A stretch of 64,000 bases of DNA, from contig NZ_LNXY01000027.1 of the NCBI RefSeq assembly GCF_001467585.1, positions 184,633 through 248,632 of the forward strand, read 5' to 3'. A model generated the notes under the pieces. It had not been told where the DNA came from and made no database searches. It worked only from the letters and a program-made list of their open reading frames with translations. The DNA is from Legionella drozanskii LLAP-1 (GTDB lineage Bacteria > Pseudomonadota > Gammaproteobacteria > Legionellales > Legionellaceae). The position numbers were made by a program, and so were the translations under genes. Positions 8,032 to 17,347 of this stretch are shown here, in pieces (the stretch's first letter is position 1; each line of letters starts with the position of its first letter).

Positions 8032-8952
8032 ATGAGGGATTGCAAAGGTTTCGGCCCCACCCATCAAACATTGGACAATTTAAGTGCTGTGAATTTAGGT
8101 GACGGTGTTTTTTTACAGACCGTTGAAAATGGAACCTTTGATAAAAAAGCCTTTTTTTTACGATTATCGCGAGCATTAAGCTTCGATAAGAGTGACAATC
8201 TCAATTGTCACTCTCTTCTTGATTTTACTATGAAAATGGCAAACAGAAGTACCGCATTTAAGTCGTTTTGCGAAGAGGATTCAAATGATTTTCTATGGCA
8301 ACAATACTACAGTCAGTACGGGTATAAGATATCTGCCTTCGAAGACGTACACACCAATTTTTTATTGCATAAAAACGTAAAACACTTCCCTTTATTACAA
8401 GGTGCCTATTACTTCCAAAAATCCCAGTTGATAGCAAGCTCGTCAGCTCAGGATTTCACCTATGAAGAAATTCGTTTTTTAAAAAAAGCCATTAGTTTTC
8501 ATTCTGTGCACGCGGTACAACGTTATAACGACTCTCTTTATAAAAAATCCGAAAATACTCAATTAACTCCTGAACAGCAGGCTCTATTAATTACAGAAGC
8601 ACTGAAAAATTGTCTTAATAAAAATCTATTAGAACTCTATGGAAGTTATGCTTATATGATGCTGGCTGATGCTTATTTTAAATATGCAAACTGGGCTATT
8701 GAACAAAATGATTTTGCTACCGCCAAAAAATGCATCCAATCAGCAAAAAAATCTTGTGATGAGGCAGAAAGATTTCTTAGTCGCAGTACCTATTCTATAC
8801 ACAATGCCAGTTTAGGAAAAGGATTAAAAACAAGCAATTCGTTTTCTTTAGAAAATCCTGAAGAAGCGAAACTTATGATTAAAAACTGGTTTGAGGAGCA
8901 TGAAGCGCCAAGAGATACAGCTCCTCCACAAATGGGCATGGGAGGAGCTTAG
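8032..8952 (+). CDS. hypothetical helical protein, possible effector
   Basis: 306 residues with no family I can name. The ATG has an excellent AGGAGG Shine-Dalgarno 5 nt upstream, so expression is likely. The C-terminal half contains a TPR-like helical pair (YAYMMLADAYFKYANWAIEQ and ATAKKCIQSAKKSCDEAERF, about residues 206-250), followed by a conserved-looking acidic stretch (NPEEAKLMIKNWFEEHE) and a glycine/methionine tail (QMGMGGA). No signal peptide or membrane helix. It lies 160 bp after the 7200 gene on the same strand and is convergent with the large acidic protein gene. A secreted effector is possible but unproven. Confidence 0.75.
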   Translation: MRDCKGFGPTHQTLDNLSAVNLGDGVFLQTVENGTFDKKAFFLRLSRALSFDKSDNLNCHSLLDFTMKMANRSTAFKSFCEEDSNDFLWQQYYSQYGYKISAFEDVHTNFLLHKNVKHFPLLQGAYYFQKSQLIASSSAQDFTYEEIRFLKKAISFHSVHAVQRYNDSLYKKSENTQLTPEQQALLITEALKNCLNKNLLELYGSYAYMMLADAYFKYANWAIEQNDFATAKKCIQSAKKSCDEAERFLSRSTYSIHNASLGKGLKTSNSFSLENPEEAKLMIKNWFEEHEAPRDTAPPQMGMGGA

Positions 8953-8963
8953 AGATTTTGCCT

Positions 8964-11024
8964 CTATCCATGTCTAGAAGTTGGATTTACGCTCTCCTCT
9001 GATTCGGCACTAGAATCGGTGAGATGGACCTTTTTACCACTCTCCACTACTTGAGTTAATTCTTTAGTAGCAGTCTCAATTTCTACTCTTACATCCTTAA
9101 AAAATCGTCCATATATTGTTCCCTTTCCCTGGATAGTTTCGACCGCTTTGTGTGTGGTAGATAGGGTGCTCTCAAGGTCTTTTGCTACTGCGCCTTTTTC
9201 TTCACTATCTGAATTTTCTACTCTTTCGACCAATTGACTTAAATTGTCTTCTAGTTTTTTCGCTTCTAAACTCAGCAATAATCTATCATGGATATATGAG
9301 CGCATTGATGTGGTACTTAGCCACTCTATAATCGAGCTGAAAATACTAACTTGAGTGACTTTCACAATACCTTTCATTTGTCTTTGGCGATATTCTACTA
9401 AGCATTTTTGGATACTGACCATGTGACCAATGAGGGCAATCCTATCCGCTAATTCATTGATTTGCTTCGAAGACATTTTGCTAAAATCCTTGGCGCTGAT
9501 ATCCGTATTTTCCTTATAGTTTAAGCTTTTGGCTAAGCTCTCAATATTAATTTCTGCTTTGGCAATATACTTCGCTTTTTTATCCTCATCATTTGAAACT
9601 GGTAGCTGAAACTTGGGGATACTTGGTAGCTTAGAGGCAAGATAATTTACAGCACTAGCTGGGTAACTTACTATATTGCTAACCCACTGAGGCGTATAAC
9701 TCGCCACCCCATTGGCGACTGCAGTTACAGAACTAGTTATACCGCTTGTTAGCCAACCCAAACTTGTCATCGTTGCACGAAACCCAGTTATTCCGTATTG
9801 TGTGATTTGATAGCGATCCGTGTCAGAAATATTTAAGGAATCGGTTGTGAATTCTCGCGGGTATCTTGCTTTTAATTTTTCTAACCTTTCTTCCGAACTT
9901 AGGTCTAGTTCTGAGGTAGTATCAAAAAATTGCTCCTCATTGTCGGGGTCTTCTTCTTCAACCTCGACTAGCAGCTCCTCTTCTTCTTGATTTGCATCGA
10001 GGATTTCTACTTGCTCATCGGCGTCTAAGCTCTCGAAAGCAAGTTCTTCGAATTTTAAGGTAGGATCAAAAAATCCCTCCTCATTGTCGAAGTCTTCTTC
10101 AACCTCGTCTAGTTCCTCCTCTTCTTCTTGATTTGCACCGAGGATTTCTACTTGAGAATTTATTTGCTCATCGGCTTCTAAGCTCTCGAGAGCAAGCTCT
10201 TCGACCAATTGTTTATGGATTGATTCAAACTTTTTCGAATCTTGCAAATCGCTCGGACTTATTTTATTTTCCGCAAGTTTTTCAATATATTTTTTGTAGA
10301 GGGCAATTTTTCTAAGTATTGTTTCCTTTTCAAGAAAGGAGTTATTCAATTCCTCAAGTAGGTCGACCAACGCTTGATTGCCTTGATTGCCATTGGTATC
10401 TTTATTTTTTCTGAATTTTTCAAGCGCAGCATTAGCCTCAATTTCTATTTGCCTTATCAGTTTTTCATCTACGGGCTCGGCTAATTTTTCCACTTGTTTT
10501 AATACATCATCTGCGACGGTTGGGAACTCTTGTTTCACTGCCTGGACATTTTCTGGTTTATTGCAAAACTCCAAAATTCGGCGTTTTAATTCGTTGGCGT
10601 TGTCTTCTACTAAATTACGCTGCTCTTTGATTTTACTAAGCGCTATTCCTGAAATAAATGAATTAACAACGGGGTCAACCTTATCAATCTCTGGATAACG
10701 GCTAAGATGACGGTAATAAGTTAGGGCAAATAGTAATTCTTCTGGATTAGTAACTTGGGGTAGGTATTGAGTGTCTGGATCATAGGTACTTTTGAACCCT
10801 GCACTGGATTCTGATCCGAAATTTTTTGATTGGTTATAAATTTTTGCCTTTATACTCTCACCGGATACTATATTTGCTTCGATCGTCTGGCCATCTATTG
10901 CCATTTGTTCTGCCGCAGTCCAATAGCTTCCATCCCAAGAAGAATCTCCCTTGCTGAGTGTCGGCTTTAATTGATTTAAATCATCATTAAGCTGTTTCCA
11001 CCATTGCGTGAGAGTCATTGACAT
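8964..11024 (-). CDS. large acidic coiled-coil protein with an internal duplication, effector candidate
   Basis: 686 residues, no recognised family. Residues 100-280 are strongly helical and coiled-coil-like (KLIRQIEIEANAALEKFRKN and the following EKETILRKIALYKKYIEKL). Residues about 272-370 hold two tandem copies of a roughly 50-residue acidic unit, each starting EELA(L/F)ESL(E/D)ADEQ and ending in DNEE.FFD, so the gene has duplicated internally. A hydrophobic, weakly membrane-prone region follows (about 410-470: LGWLTSGITSSVTAVANG and SYPASAVNYLASKLPS). The last 20 residues include SSAESEESV, an E-block-like motif common at Dot/Icm effector C-termini (family knowledge). There is no signal peptide. 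The function is unknown. Confidence 0.78.
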   Translation of the reverse strand: MSMTLTQWWKQLNDDLNQLKPTLSKGDSSWDGSYWTAAEQMAIDGQTIEANIVSGESIKAKIYNQSKNFGSESSAGFKSTYDPDTQYLPQVTNPEELLFALTYYRHLSRYPEIDKVDPVVNSFISGIALSKIKEQRNLVEDNANELKRRILEFCNKPENVQAVKQEFPTVADDVLKQVEKLAEPVDEKLIRQIEIEANAALEKFRKNKDTNGNQGNQALVDLLEELNNSFLEKETILRKIALYKKYIEKLAENKISPSDLQDSKKFESIHKQLVEELALESLEADEQINSQVEILGANQEEEEELDEVEEDFDNEEGFFDPTLKFEELAFESLDADEQVEILDANQEEEELLVEVEEEDPDNEEQFFDTTSELDLSSEERLEKLKARYPREFTTDSLNISDTDRYQITQYGITGFRATMTSLGWLTSGITSSVTAVANGVASYTPQWVSNIVSYPASAVNYLASKLPSIPKFQLPVSNDEDKKAKYIAKAEINIESLAKSLNYKENTDISAKDFSKMSSKQINELADRIALIGHMVSIQKCLVEYRQRQMKGIVKVTQVSIFSSIIEWLSTTSMRSYIHDRLLLSLEAKKLEDNLSQLVERVENSDSEEKGAVAKDLESTLSTTHKAVETIQGKGTIYGRFFKDVRVEIETATKELTQVVESGKKVHLTDSSAESEESVNPTSRHG
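9910..10205 (-). repeat. in-frame tandem duplication inside the acidic protein gene
   Basis: Two adjacent units of about 140-155 bp encode near-identical acidic segments. Shared DNA such as the TCCTCTTCTTCTTGATTTGCA block recurs in both, which points to a recent duplication. Low-complexity GAA/GAG runs within the units make further expansion or contraction likely. Confidence 0.75.
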
Positions 11025-11133
11025 AGAGTAACCCTAAAATCGTTTAATAGTTGTTATATAATTGTACACAAAGATAATTAAGTAAACATTATGAGTTTAT
11101 TAAGGGAAGATGATGAAGCCGTGGGCAACTAGG

Positions 11134-11150
11134 GTGGGCCTTGGCCCAAC
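11134..11150. repeat. GGGCC-TT-GGCCC palindrome
   Basis: GTGGGCCTTGGCCCAAC is a member of the short palindrome family found between genes in this window. It lies between the acidic protein gene and the SohB-like gene. Confidence 0.6.
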
Positions 11151-11182
11151 CTTTAGACAGCTTCTTTGAGTTTAATGAATTT

Positions 11183-11222
11183 GTTGGGCCAAGGGCCTAT
11201 AGCCGTCAGGCTATGGCCCAAT
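11183..11222 (-). repeat. compound palindrome after the SohB-like gene
   Basis: GTTGGGCCAAGGGCC is followed by a second arm pair, GGCCTATAGCC and GGCTATGGCC, with a GTCA loop. The structure lies 10-50 bp beyond the stop codon of the SohB-like gene and may act as its terminator. Confidence 0.55.
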
Positions 11223-11231
11223 CTGCATTTT

Positions 11232-12188
11232 CTAGGCTCTTACACCCTGCTGTAATCCTAATGAAATTGGAAATTGCTCCATGATAGCGGTACCAATATT
11301 TTTAGCGACTCGCTCAAATACATTTTGCTTATAGGTATAATCAACAATTTGGTCAATCTTCACGATGTCCCGGGCAACCTGGCCGCTGCTTGCAAAACCA
11401 TCAATTAAACCACGATCCTTAGCTTGCTGGCCCGTCCAAAAAAGTCCTGAAAAAGTCAAATCATCCACTTTAAGTCGATTACCTCGACCCTCTTTAACTC
11501 TGGCGATGAATACATTATGAATATCATCTAGCATGGTTTGTAAGAGTTTAGTCTGCTCAGGAGAAACGGTTGAAAAAGGATCAAGAAATCCCTTGTTAAC
11601 CCCAGCAGTTTGCAAGCGTCTTGTCACACCAAATTTTTGCAGTGTGTCAACAAAACCGAAGCCATTGTATAAAACACCTATGGAACCCACCATACTGGAT
11701 GGATTGGCATAAATTTCATCTGCCGCAGCGGCTATGTAATAGGCAGCAGAAGCACACATATCTGCGCAGACAGCATAAATTTTGACCTCAGGGTATTTCT
11801 TACGGTAATACAGAAGTGAGTTATACATGTAGTCAGCCTGCACTGGACTACCCCCAGGACTATTGATTCTTAAAACAATCGCCTTCAAGTTTGAATGTTC
11901 GTAGGCCTCATCCAATCCTTTAACAAAATTTTCGGCACTAGCAGTTTGACTATCAAAGATCCCTCCTTTGACATCGATTAGACCGACATGAGGCTTAGAG
12001 CGTATGCCTTTTTCTTCTTCAGTCAGAGAAAATAAGTTGTAGGCAATAAGAAGAATTAATAAAAGAAAAACGGCACGCATAAACCAGCGCCATCGTCTTT
12101 TTCGCTTTTGTTCGCGCATGTATTCGATAACAATTTGATTTAACAAAGTTTGTGAGTCAGGATTTTCACCTGCGGGGATATTATTCAT
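11232..12188 (-). CDS. SohB/SppA-type signal peptide peptidase (S49 family)
   Basis: Membrane-anchored serine/lysine protease that degrades signal peptides and other membrane fragments. One N-terminal transmembrane helix (FMRAVFLLLILLIAYNLF) is preceded by a basic cytoplasmic stretch (REQKRKRRWRW). The protease domain shows INSPGGSPVQADY, the serine motif CADMCASAAYYIA, and the general-base lysine in GVNKGFLDPF. The start at 12188 (MNNIPAGENP, 318 residues) is preferred to the ATG at 12242 because it fits family length, although neither has a strong Shine-Dalgarno. It is divergent from clpB, which fits a protein quality-control context. Confidence 0.9.
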   Translation of the reverse strand: MNNIPAGENPDSQTLLNQIVIEYMREQKRKRRWRWFMRAVFLLLILLIAYNLFSLTEEEKGIRSKPHVGLIDVKGGIFDSQTASAENFVKGLDEAYEHSNLKAIVLRINSPGGSPVQADYMYNSLLYYRKKYPEVKIYAVCADMCASAAYYIAAAADEIYANPSSMVGSIGVLYNGFGFVDTLQKFGVTRRLQTAGVNKGFLDPFSTVSPEQTKLLQTMLDDIHNVFIARVKEGRGNRLKVDDLTFSGLFWTGQQAKDRGLIDGFASSGQVARDIVKIDQIVDYTYKQNVFERVAKNIGTAIMEQFPISLGLQQGVRA

Positions 12189-12357
12189 CGTTGTGACTAC
12201 TTGATTTTGCAAAATGAGCCCACATTTTACGGCAGATAACATTTAATTAAAACGGTATTAAGCAATTCGGCATAATAAATGAATGTTATTCGAAACTAAT
12301 GCCACTGGCGTTGGTTTTTTTGTATTTAATTATTTTAACTCTAAAGAGAGGGTCTCT

Positions 12358-14946
12358 ATGCGAACTGATAAACTCACCTCAAAATTTCAAATGGCTTTAG
12401 CTGATGCTCAATCACTTGCATTAGGTCGAGACAATGGGTTTATTGAGCCAGAACATTTGATGAAAGCGCTGCTTGATCAACAAGGGGGTAGCAGTCGACC
12501 TTTATTGACCAAAGCAGGAGTGAATTTATCTCAGTTACGCAACTTAATCGATCAAGCTTTAGATAGGCTGCCTAAAGTAGAAGGCACGGGGGGTGATATT
12601 CACATCTCTAACGGCCTCAATCGCTTGTTAAACTTGACTGATAAAATTTCCCAGCAGCGCAAAGACAGTTACATCTCCAGCGAGATCTTTATTTTAGCCG
12701 CTGTTAGTGAAGACGGAAGTCTTGGCAAATTGCTCGTGCAGGCCGGTGCTAACAAGCAGGCCATCGAAAAAGCAATTGATGAAATTCGCGGTGGTGAGAC
12801 AGTTAATGATCCTAACGCAGAAGAACAACGACAGGCATTGGAAAAATATACCCTGGATTTAACAGAGCGTGCGGAACAAGGAAAACTTGATCCCGTCATT
12901 GGACGAGATGATGAAATACGTCGCACCATCCAGGTCTTACAACGTCGTACCAAAAATAACCCCGTACTGATCGGTGAGCCTGGCGTAGGTAAAACCGCAA
13001 TCGTGGAAGGTTTGGCACAGCGCATTGTCAACGGTGAGGTGCCCGAGGGCTTAAAAGATAAGCGTTTACTTTCATTGGACTTAGGGGCGCTCATTGCCGG
13101 AGCTAAATTCCGCGGTGAGTTTGAAGAACGTTTAAAAGCCGTGCTGAATGATTTAGCCAAACAAGAAGGCCAAATTATTTTATTTATTGACGAATTACAC
13201 ACCATGGTCGGAGCTGGAAAAGCTGAAGGAGCAATGGATGCGGGCAATATGCTAAAGCCTGCTCTCGCTCGTGGCGAACTTCATTGCATCGGAGCCACAA
13301 CTCTAGATGAGTACCGTAAATACATCGAGAAAGATGCAGCTTTGGAGCGTCGTTTCCAAAAAGTATTGGTCAAAGAGCCTAATGTGGAAGATACGATTGC
13401 TATCTTACGCGGTCTACAAGAACGCTATGAAGTTCATCATGGAGTGGATATCACCGACCCAGCGCTTGTTGCCGCGGCCACCCTTTCGCAACGATATATT
13501 GCTGATCGACAATTACCCGATAAAGCGATCGATTTAATCGATGAGGCAGCGAGCAAAATTCGTATGGAAATTGACTCCAAGCCCGAAGTCATGGATAAGC
13601 TGGAAAGACGTCTAATTCAGCTAAAAATTGAGCGTGAAGCATTAAAGAAAGAACATGACGAAGCATCGAAAAAGCGTTTAAGCGATTTACAAAAAAGCAT
13701 AGATGAACTCGAAAAAAATTATGCTGAGCTGGAAACAATTTGGAAGACTGAAAAAGCGACTTTACAAGGTGCAAATCAAATTAAAGAAGCGCTAGAGCAA
13801 GCCAAAATTGAACTGGAAACAGCACGACGTGCAGGTGATTTAACCCGCATGTCAGAATTGCAATATGGCCGTATTCCTGAACTCGAAAAGCAGTTAACAC
13901 AGGTGCTTGCAACCGAAAAAGCTGAAAATACAGAAAGCAAACTTGTACGTAATAAAGTAACCGAAGAAGAAATCGCTGAAGTGGTTTCTAAGTGGACTGG
14001 TATTCCCGTCGCCAAAATGTTGGAGGGTGAAAAAGATAAACTCTTGCGTATGGAAGAAGCATTGCATAAGCGACTTATTGGCCAAGATGAGGCAGTCGAT
14101 GCAGTAGCTAATGCAATTCGCCGTTCACGTGCAGGCTTGTCAGATCCAAATCGTCCAATTGGCTCTTTTCTCTTCTTAGGTCCCACCGGGGTTGGTAAAA
14201 CAGAACTCTGTAAAGCCCTCGCCGCGTTCCTTTTTGACACGGAAGAAGCGATGATCCGTATTGATATGTCTGAGTTCATGGAAAAACATTCTGTGGCTCG
14301 ATTAATTGGTGCTCCTCCTGGATATGTCGGTTATGAAGAAGGAGGCTATCTGACCGAAGCCGTGCGACGAAGACCCTACTCCGTTATTTTGCTTGATGAA
14401 GTTGAAAAAGCGCATAGCGATATCTTTAATGTGCTCTTGCAAGTGCTAGATGATGGTCGCTTGACAGATGGACAGGGAAGAACCGTTGATTTTCGTAATA
14501 CAGTGATTGTCATGACTTCGAATTTAGGTTCGCATCTGATTCAAGATATGGCAGCCAAATTAAATTACGAGCAAATGAAAGCAGCTGTTTTGGAAGTCGT
14601 CAGTCAGCATTTCCGCCCCGAATTTATCAATCGTATCGATGACACTGTGGTCTTTCATCCTTTGGCGAAAGAGCAAATTGCCAGTATCGCAGCGATTCAG
14701 ATAGGGCATCTACAACAGCGATTGCGTCAACAAAATATTGAATTAGACGTTAGTCACGATGCACTACTCCATCTCGCTGAGGCTGGATTTGATCCCGTTT
14801 ATGGCGCACGACCATTAAAAAGAACAATCCAACAGAAACTTGAAAATCCCCTCGCGCAAGCTTTATTAATGGGGCAATTTCAGTCAGGTAATAAAATTGA
14901 AGTGATTTGGGAAGATGGACGGTTACAGTTTAAAATCGAGGAGTAA
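12358..14946 (+). CDS. clpB: ATP-dependent disaggregase ClpB
   Basis: Hexameric AAA+ chaperone that pulls apart protein aggregates with DnaK. Domain order is standard: double Clp-N repeat (residues 1-145), first AAA+ module with Walker A GEPGVGKT near residue 206, the long coiled-coil middle domain (about 400-530) and the second AAA+ module with GPTGVGKT near residue 604. The ATG at 12358 ([11 protein letters not shown]) follows GAGAGG and gives 862 residues, close to E. coli ClpB (857). The upstream in-frame ATG at 12283 adds an unlikely extension. No obvious sigma-32 promoter could be picked out by eye in the divergent region. Confidence 0.97.
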   Translation: MRTDKLTSKFQMALADAQSLALGRDNGFIEPEHLMKALLDQQGGSSRPLLTKAGVNLSQLRNLIDQALDRLPKVEGTGGDIHISNGLNRLLNLTDKISQQRKDSYISSEIFILAAVSEDGSLGKLLVQAGANKQAIEKAIDEIRGGETVNDPNAEEQRQALEKYTLDLTERAEQGKLDPVIGRDDEIRRTIQVLQRRTKNNPVLIGEPGVGKTAIVEGLAQRIVNGEVPEGLKDKRLLSLDLGALIAGAKFRGEFEERLKAVLNDLAKQEGQIILFIDELHTMVGAGKAEGAMDAGNMLKPALARGELHCIGATTLDEYRKYIEKDAALERRFQKVLVKEPNVEDTIAILRGLQERYEVHHGVDITDPALVAAATLSQRYIADRQLPDKAIDLIDEAASKIRMEIDSKPEVMDKLERRLIQLKIEREALKKEHDEASKKRLSDLQKSIDELEKNYAELETIWKTEKATLQGANQIKEALEQAKIELETARRAGDLTRMSELQYGRIPELEKQLTQVLATEKAENTESKLVRNKVTEEEIAEVVSKWTGIPVAKMLEGEKDKLLRMEEALHKRLIGQDEAVDAVANAIRRSRAGLSDPNRPIGSFLFLGPTGVGKTELCKALAAFLFDTEEAMIRIDMSEFMEKHSVARLIGAPPGYVGYEEGGYLTEAVRRRPYSVILLDEVEKAHSDIFNVLLQVLDDGRLTDGQGRTVDFRNTVIVMTSNLGSHLIQDMAAKLNYEQMKAAVLEVVSQHFRPEFINRIDDTVVFHPLAKEQIASIAAIQIGHLQQRLRQQNIELDVSHDALLHLAEAGFDPVYGARPLKRTIQQKLENPLAQALLMGQFQSGNKIEVIWEDGRLQFKIEE

Positions 14947-15044
14947 TTTAAGCTAATTTATGGCTCCTGCTTTCGTGGAGAGCGACAGAAGTTCTGAACA
15001 AGGACTCACGTCACCCTCCGCGAAGCGGGTCATTAACAAATAAA

Positions 15045-16310
15045 TTACAATGCTAAAGACATAGTCTCACTTTCGTAAGAACCTTTGAGCTGGGTAAGTG
15101 CACGAGTCATTTCATCCTCATTACCCCAAACGGTGAATTTAACCTTATCCGTGACCCCTCTTCTCATGAATCTTTTTAGATGATCTAGTGTTTTAATGAT
15201 AATCGCTCTGTCTTCTTCTCTTTCCTTGTTGAGTGGATTTAAACTGGTGATGCCAATAGCAGAGCAAAGGGCAAGGCGTAAATGAGGGGTATCTTCATTA
15301 CTTTGACTCAAACAGAGTAAGTATGCGCCAAGTAAGGTATTTTTACTGTGCACCGCAAGACAGGTTGACAGTACCTTTTGAAACTCACCATCTACTTTCC
15401 ATTCACCCTCACTATTTTTTGTATGCATCTCGCCGTTTTTTGTTATGACCAAATCAGGTACGAAATCCTCAAAAATAAGCCGAATAGTGGGACTGGGGCT
15501 TAAGGTATCTAAATCTTCAAATAATGTTTCACGATCTATATGCCCTTCTTCCGCTAATGCTTCAAGCCTTTTCTTTATTAATTTGGACAACCGTTCGATA
15601 TATTTAGACACTTTTTCATCCGTTGTACTTAAAGCGACCCCCATTGACTCAACGTAAGAAATATAATCAAGCTGTGTCTCTATCGGAACTTTAGCGAGGG
15701 CTATTATATTTGCTTTAGCATCCTTAATCAGGTCATTAAGCCTTTCAAAAAAATCGGCATCTTTATTGATATAAGCATACCTGCCTTTACTCCGTTCTAA
15801 CATTAAGTAGTTCTGCAGCGCATTGCAACAAAGAAGAATGGTATAGGGCTCCAGTTTTGCAAACCCAAAAAGTTCTAACAAGGTATTATGTAACTCACAG
15901 TTAGATACATCTTTATAAGCAACTTTACTAGCAAAAAAAGTCATAGCTCCTACGATACTTACTTCAAACTTAGGCTTGTAGGAATCGATAAGGCGCAGAT
16001 AACGATGAATGACAACCCCTAAAAGAGCTCGTTCGGCCCCAAGACGCACCAATTCATCCTTCGAGCGTAAATCTTGCTTTAAATCATTAGTAACATGATG
16101 AATAAAAGAAATTTGATCTAAACGTAAACTATCTGCTTCCTTGGATTGTTCTAGAACTTTTTTCTTATAAACGATCTCAATTTGCTCGATCTTCTCCAGA
16201 ATGTCTTGCGTTCCTGGAAAATAATATAAGTTTGCGTGAGTGGTAAAATTAACACGCAATTCATTGGTTTCTTCCTGAATGGTTTTATATAGCGGCATCT
16301 TATACACCAT
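15045..16310 (-). CDS. hypothetical helical protein, possible effector
   Basis: 421 residues of no family I recognise. It is mostly amphipathic helix, with no signal peptide or membrane helix. The N-terminus (about residues 15-45) reads ELRVNFTTHANLYYFPGTQD, and a helical repeat-like region follows. AAGGAG lies 7 nt before the ATG, supporting the chosen start. It begins only 7 bp after the stop of the preceding gene (16318-16878), so the two form an operon. The last residues (TRALTQLKGSYESETMSLAL) are polar with a hydrophobic end. Such C-termini occur in Dot/Icm substrates, but the assignment is inference. Confidence 0.72.
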   Translation of the reverse strand: MVYKMPLYKTIQEETNELRVNFTTHANLYYFPGTQDILEKIEQIEIVYKKKVLEQSKEADSLRLDQISFIHHVTNDLKQDLRSKDELVRLGAERALLGVVIHRYLRLIDSYKPKFEVSIVGAMTFFASKVAYKDVSNCELHNTLLELFGFAKLEPYTILLCCNALQNYLMLERSKGRYAYINKDADFFERLNDLIKDAKANIIALAKVPIETQLDYISYVESMGVALSTTDEKVSKYIERLSKLIKKRLEALAEEGHIDRETLFEDLDTLSPSPTIRLIFEDFVPDLVITKNGEMHTKNSEGEWKVDGEFQKVLSTCLAVHSKNTLLGAYLLCLSQSNEDTPHLRLALCSAIGITSLNPLNKEREEDRAIIIKTLDHLKRFMRRGVTDKVKFTVWGNEDEMTRALTQLKGSYESETMSLAL

Positions 16311-16317
16311 GCTCTCC

Positions 16318-16878
16318 TTAAAAATTTTTTTTCATGTCTGTTTCTATCTTCATATCTGGAAAACCGCCCATCCAGGATGAATACTCGGCGGGAGGATTTC
16401 GTCGTTGCGTGTAAATTCTTCCTTGCATTTCTGCCGGAAACGCTTCATATAATGCTTGTAAATCCCGGAATCTTCGGTTGCTAAATACCCAATAAGAAAA
16501 ATCACTTAACTTATCTAAGCTACTCTCATAAAGAGTTTGATCTAAACTGGATAGTGAGTTAACCCCTAATTGCTCCTGAAACATAGTTAATAACGGTTTG
16601 TTCAAAAGCCACTGCAAATTATTGTCATATTGATGCCAAAGATAAATATAGATTCCGATCAATACTAATTTTTTGGTTGTTATGCTTGCGTCAGTATAAT
16701 ATTCAAGTCCTTCTGCAATTTGCTGAATCAATTGAGCATCAGTGAGAACGCGATTGGGAATAAACGTGGGAAAACAAGCAGTGAAAAAACTTCCAAACAA
16801 AGGCTGCTTTGCGTACGCCTTGGCCAATCTTACTGGGAAAATTTTTGCATTATTTTGCAATTCGGCATACTCGAGCAT
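16318..16878 (-). CDS. hypothetical protein in an operon with the 15045 gene
   Basis: 186 residues from the ATG at 16878 (MLEYAELQNNAKIF). That start is chosen because GGAGG lies 8 nt before it; an upstream in-frame Met would add 13 residues and has no ribosome site. There is no known domain. The centre has two hydrophobic helices (KKLVLIGIYIYLWHQYDNNLQWL) and the C-terminus is basic and polar (MKIETDMKKNF). Seven bases separate it from the next gene, so the two are probably co-transcribed and functionally linked. No function can be assigned. Confidence 0.68.
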   Translation of the reverse strand: MLEYAELQNNAKIFPVRLAKAYAKQPLFGSFFTACFPTFIPNRVLTDAQLIQQIAEGLEYYTDASITTKKLVLIGIYIYLWHQYDNNLQWLLNKPLLTMFQEQLGVNSLSSLDQTLYESSLDKLSDFSYWVFSNRRFRDLQALYEAFPAEMQGRIYTQRRNPPAEYSSWMGGFPDMKIETDMKKNF

Positions 16879-17082
16879 GGTTCCATCCTCCCAGGTAACT
16901 GCTATCCCTAACAACATATTCTGAGTAACCTTTTTATTTTTATAACAATCTGTTGAAGAATTTGCAATAAATTTAACTGAAGTAAATTAGTGGTGAGGTT
17001 TTCTTGGGGAAATTGTGTTTTTTGTCTGGTTGAATTTCATTAGGTCGCGTGACTTGTCCGTGTTGTTGCAAGGTAGACCTGT

Positions 17083-17346
17083 CAGCCAAGGCCCTGAGGT
17101 ATCTTCATTTTTTTTTGAAAAAAAATAGGTGTTGCTCCAATCAGTAGCTCGATCCGTTCGGGCTAGTCCTTCGAGAGCCTCAGGATGCTCGGGTGCGCGT
17201 AGCGCTGTCACGGAGCCTTGGTGCAAAGCACCCCTTTGGAGTGCCTCAGGACAGGCCTTCGAGTGCCCTCAGGACCGGCCTTCGAGACGTCGCTGGCGCT
17301 CCTCCTCAGGCTGAACGGTTCAGTAGAACACTGGATTGGCTCGAAA
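17083..17346. mobile_element. MITE-like repeat element, copy 2 (one end missing)
   Basis: About 260 bp closely similar, and in the same orientation, to the element at 2016-2328. It shows the same left end (GGCCCTGAGGTATCTTCAT then a T-run), the same CCTTCGAG.GCCTCAGGA internal units and the same CGTTCGGGCT / GGCTGAACGG pair. The right-hand inverted terminal repeat is absent. The homology ends within a few bases of the mpl stop codon, at GGCTCGAAATTCAA. The remaining sequence 16925-17082 shows no gene. Confidence 0.72.
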
Positions 17347-17347
17347 T

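Noticed and set aside
12243-12357. A sigma-32 heat-shock promoter before clpB
   Set aside because: No match to the CTTGAAA / CCCCAT pattern with correct spacing could be found by eye.
12669-13247. 192-codon antisense frame
   Set aside because: It is a shadow of clpB, a long well-conserved gene on the other strand. A similar 167-codon frame at 13776-14279 is rejected for the same reason.
15013-15030. GC-rich dyad after clpB as a terminator
   Set aside because: The stem pairs only four bases cleanly and no U-run follows.
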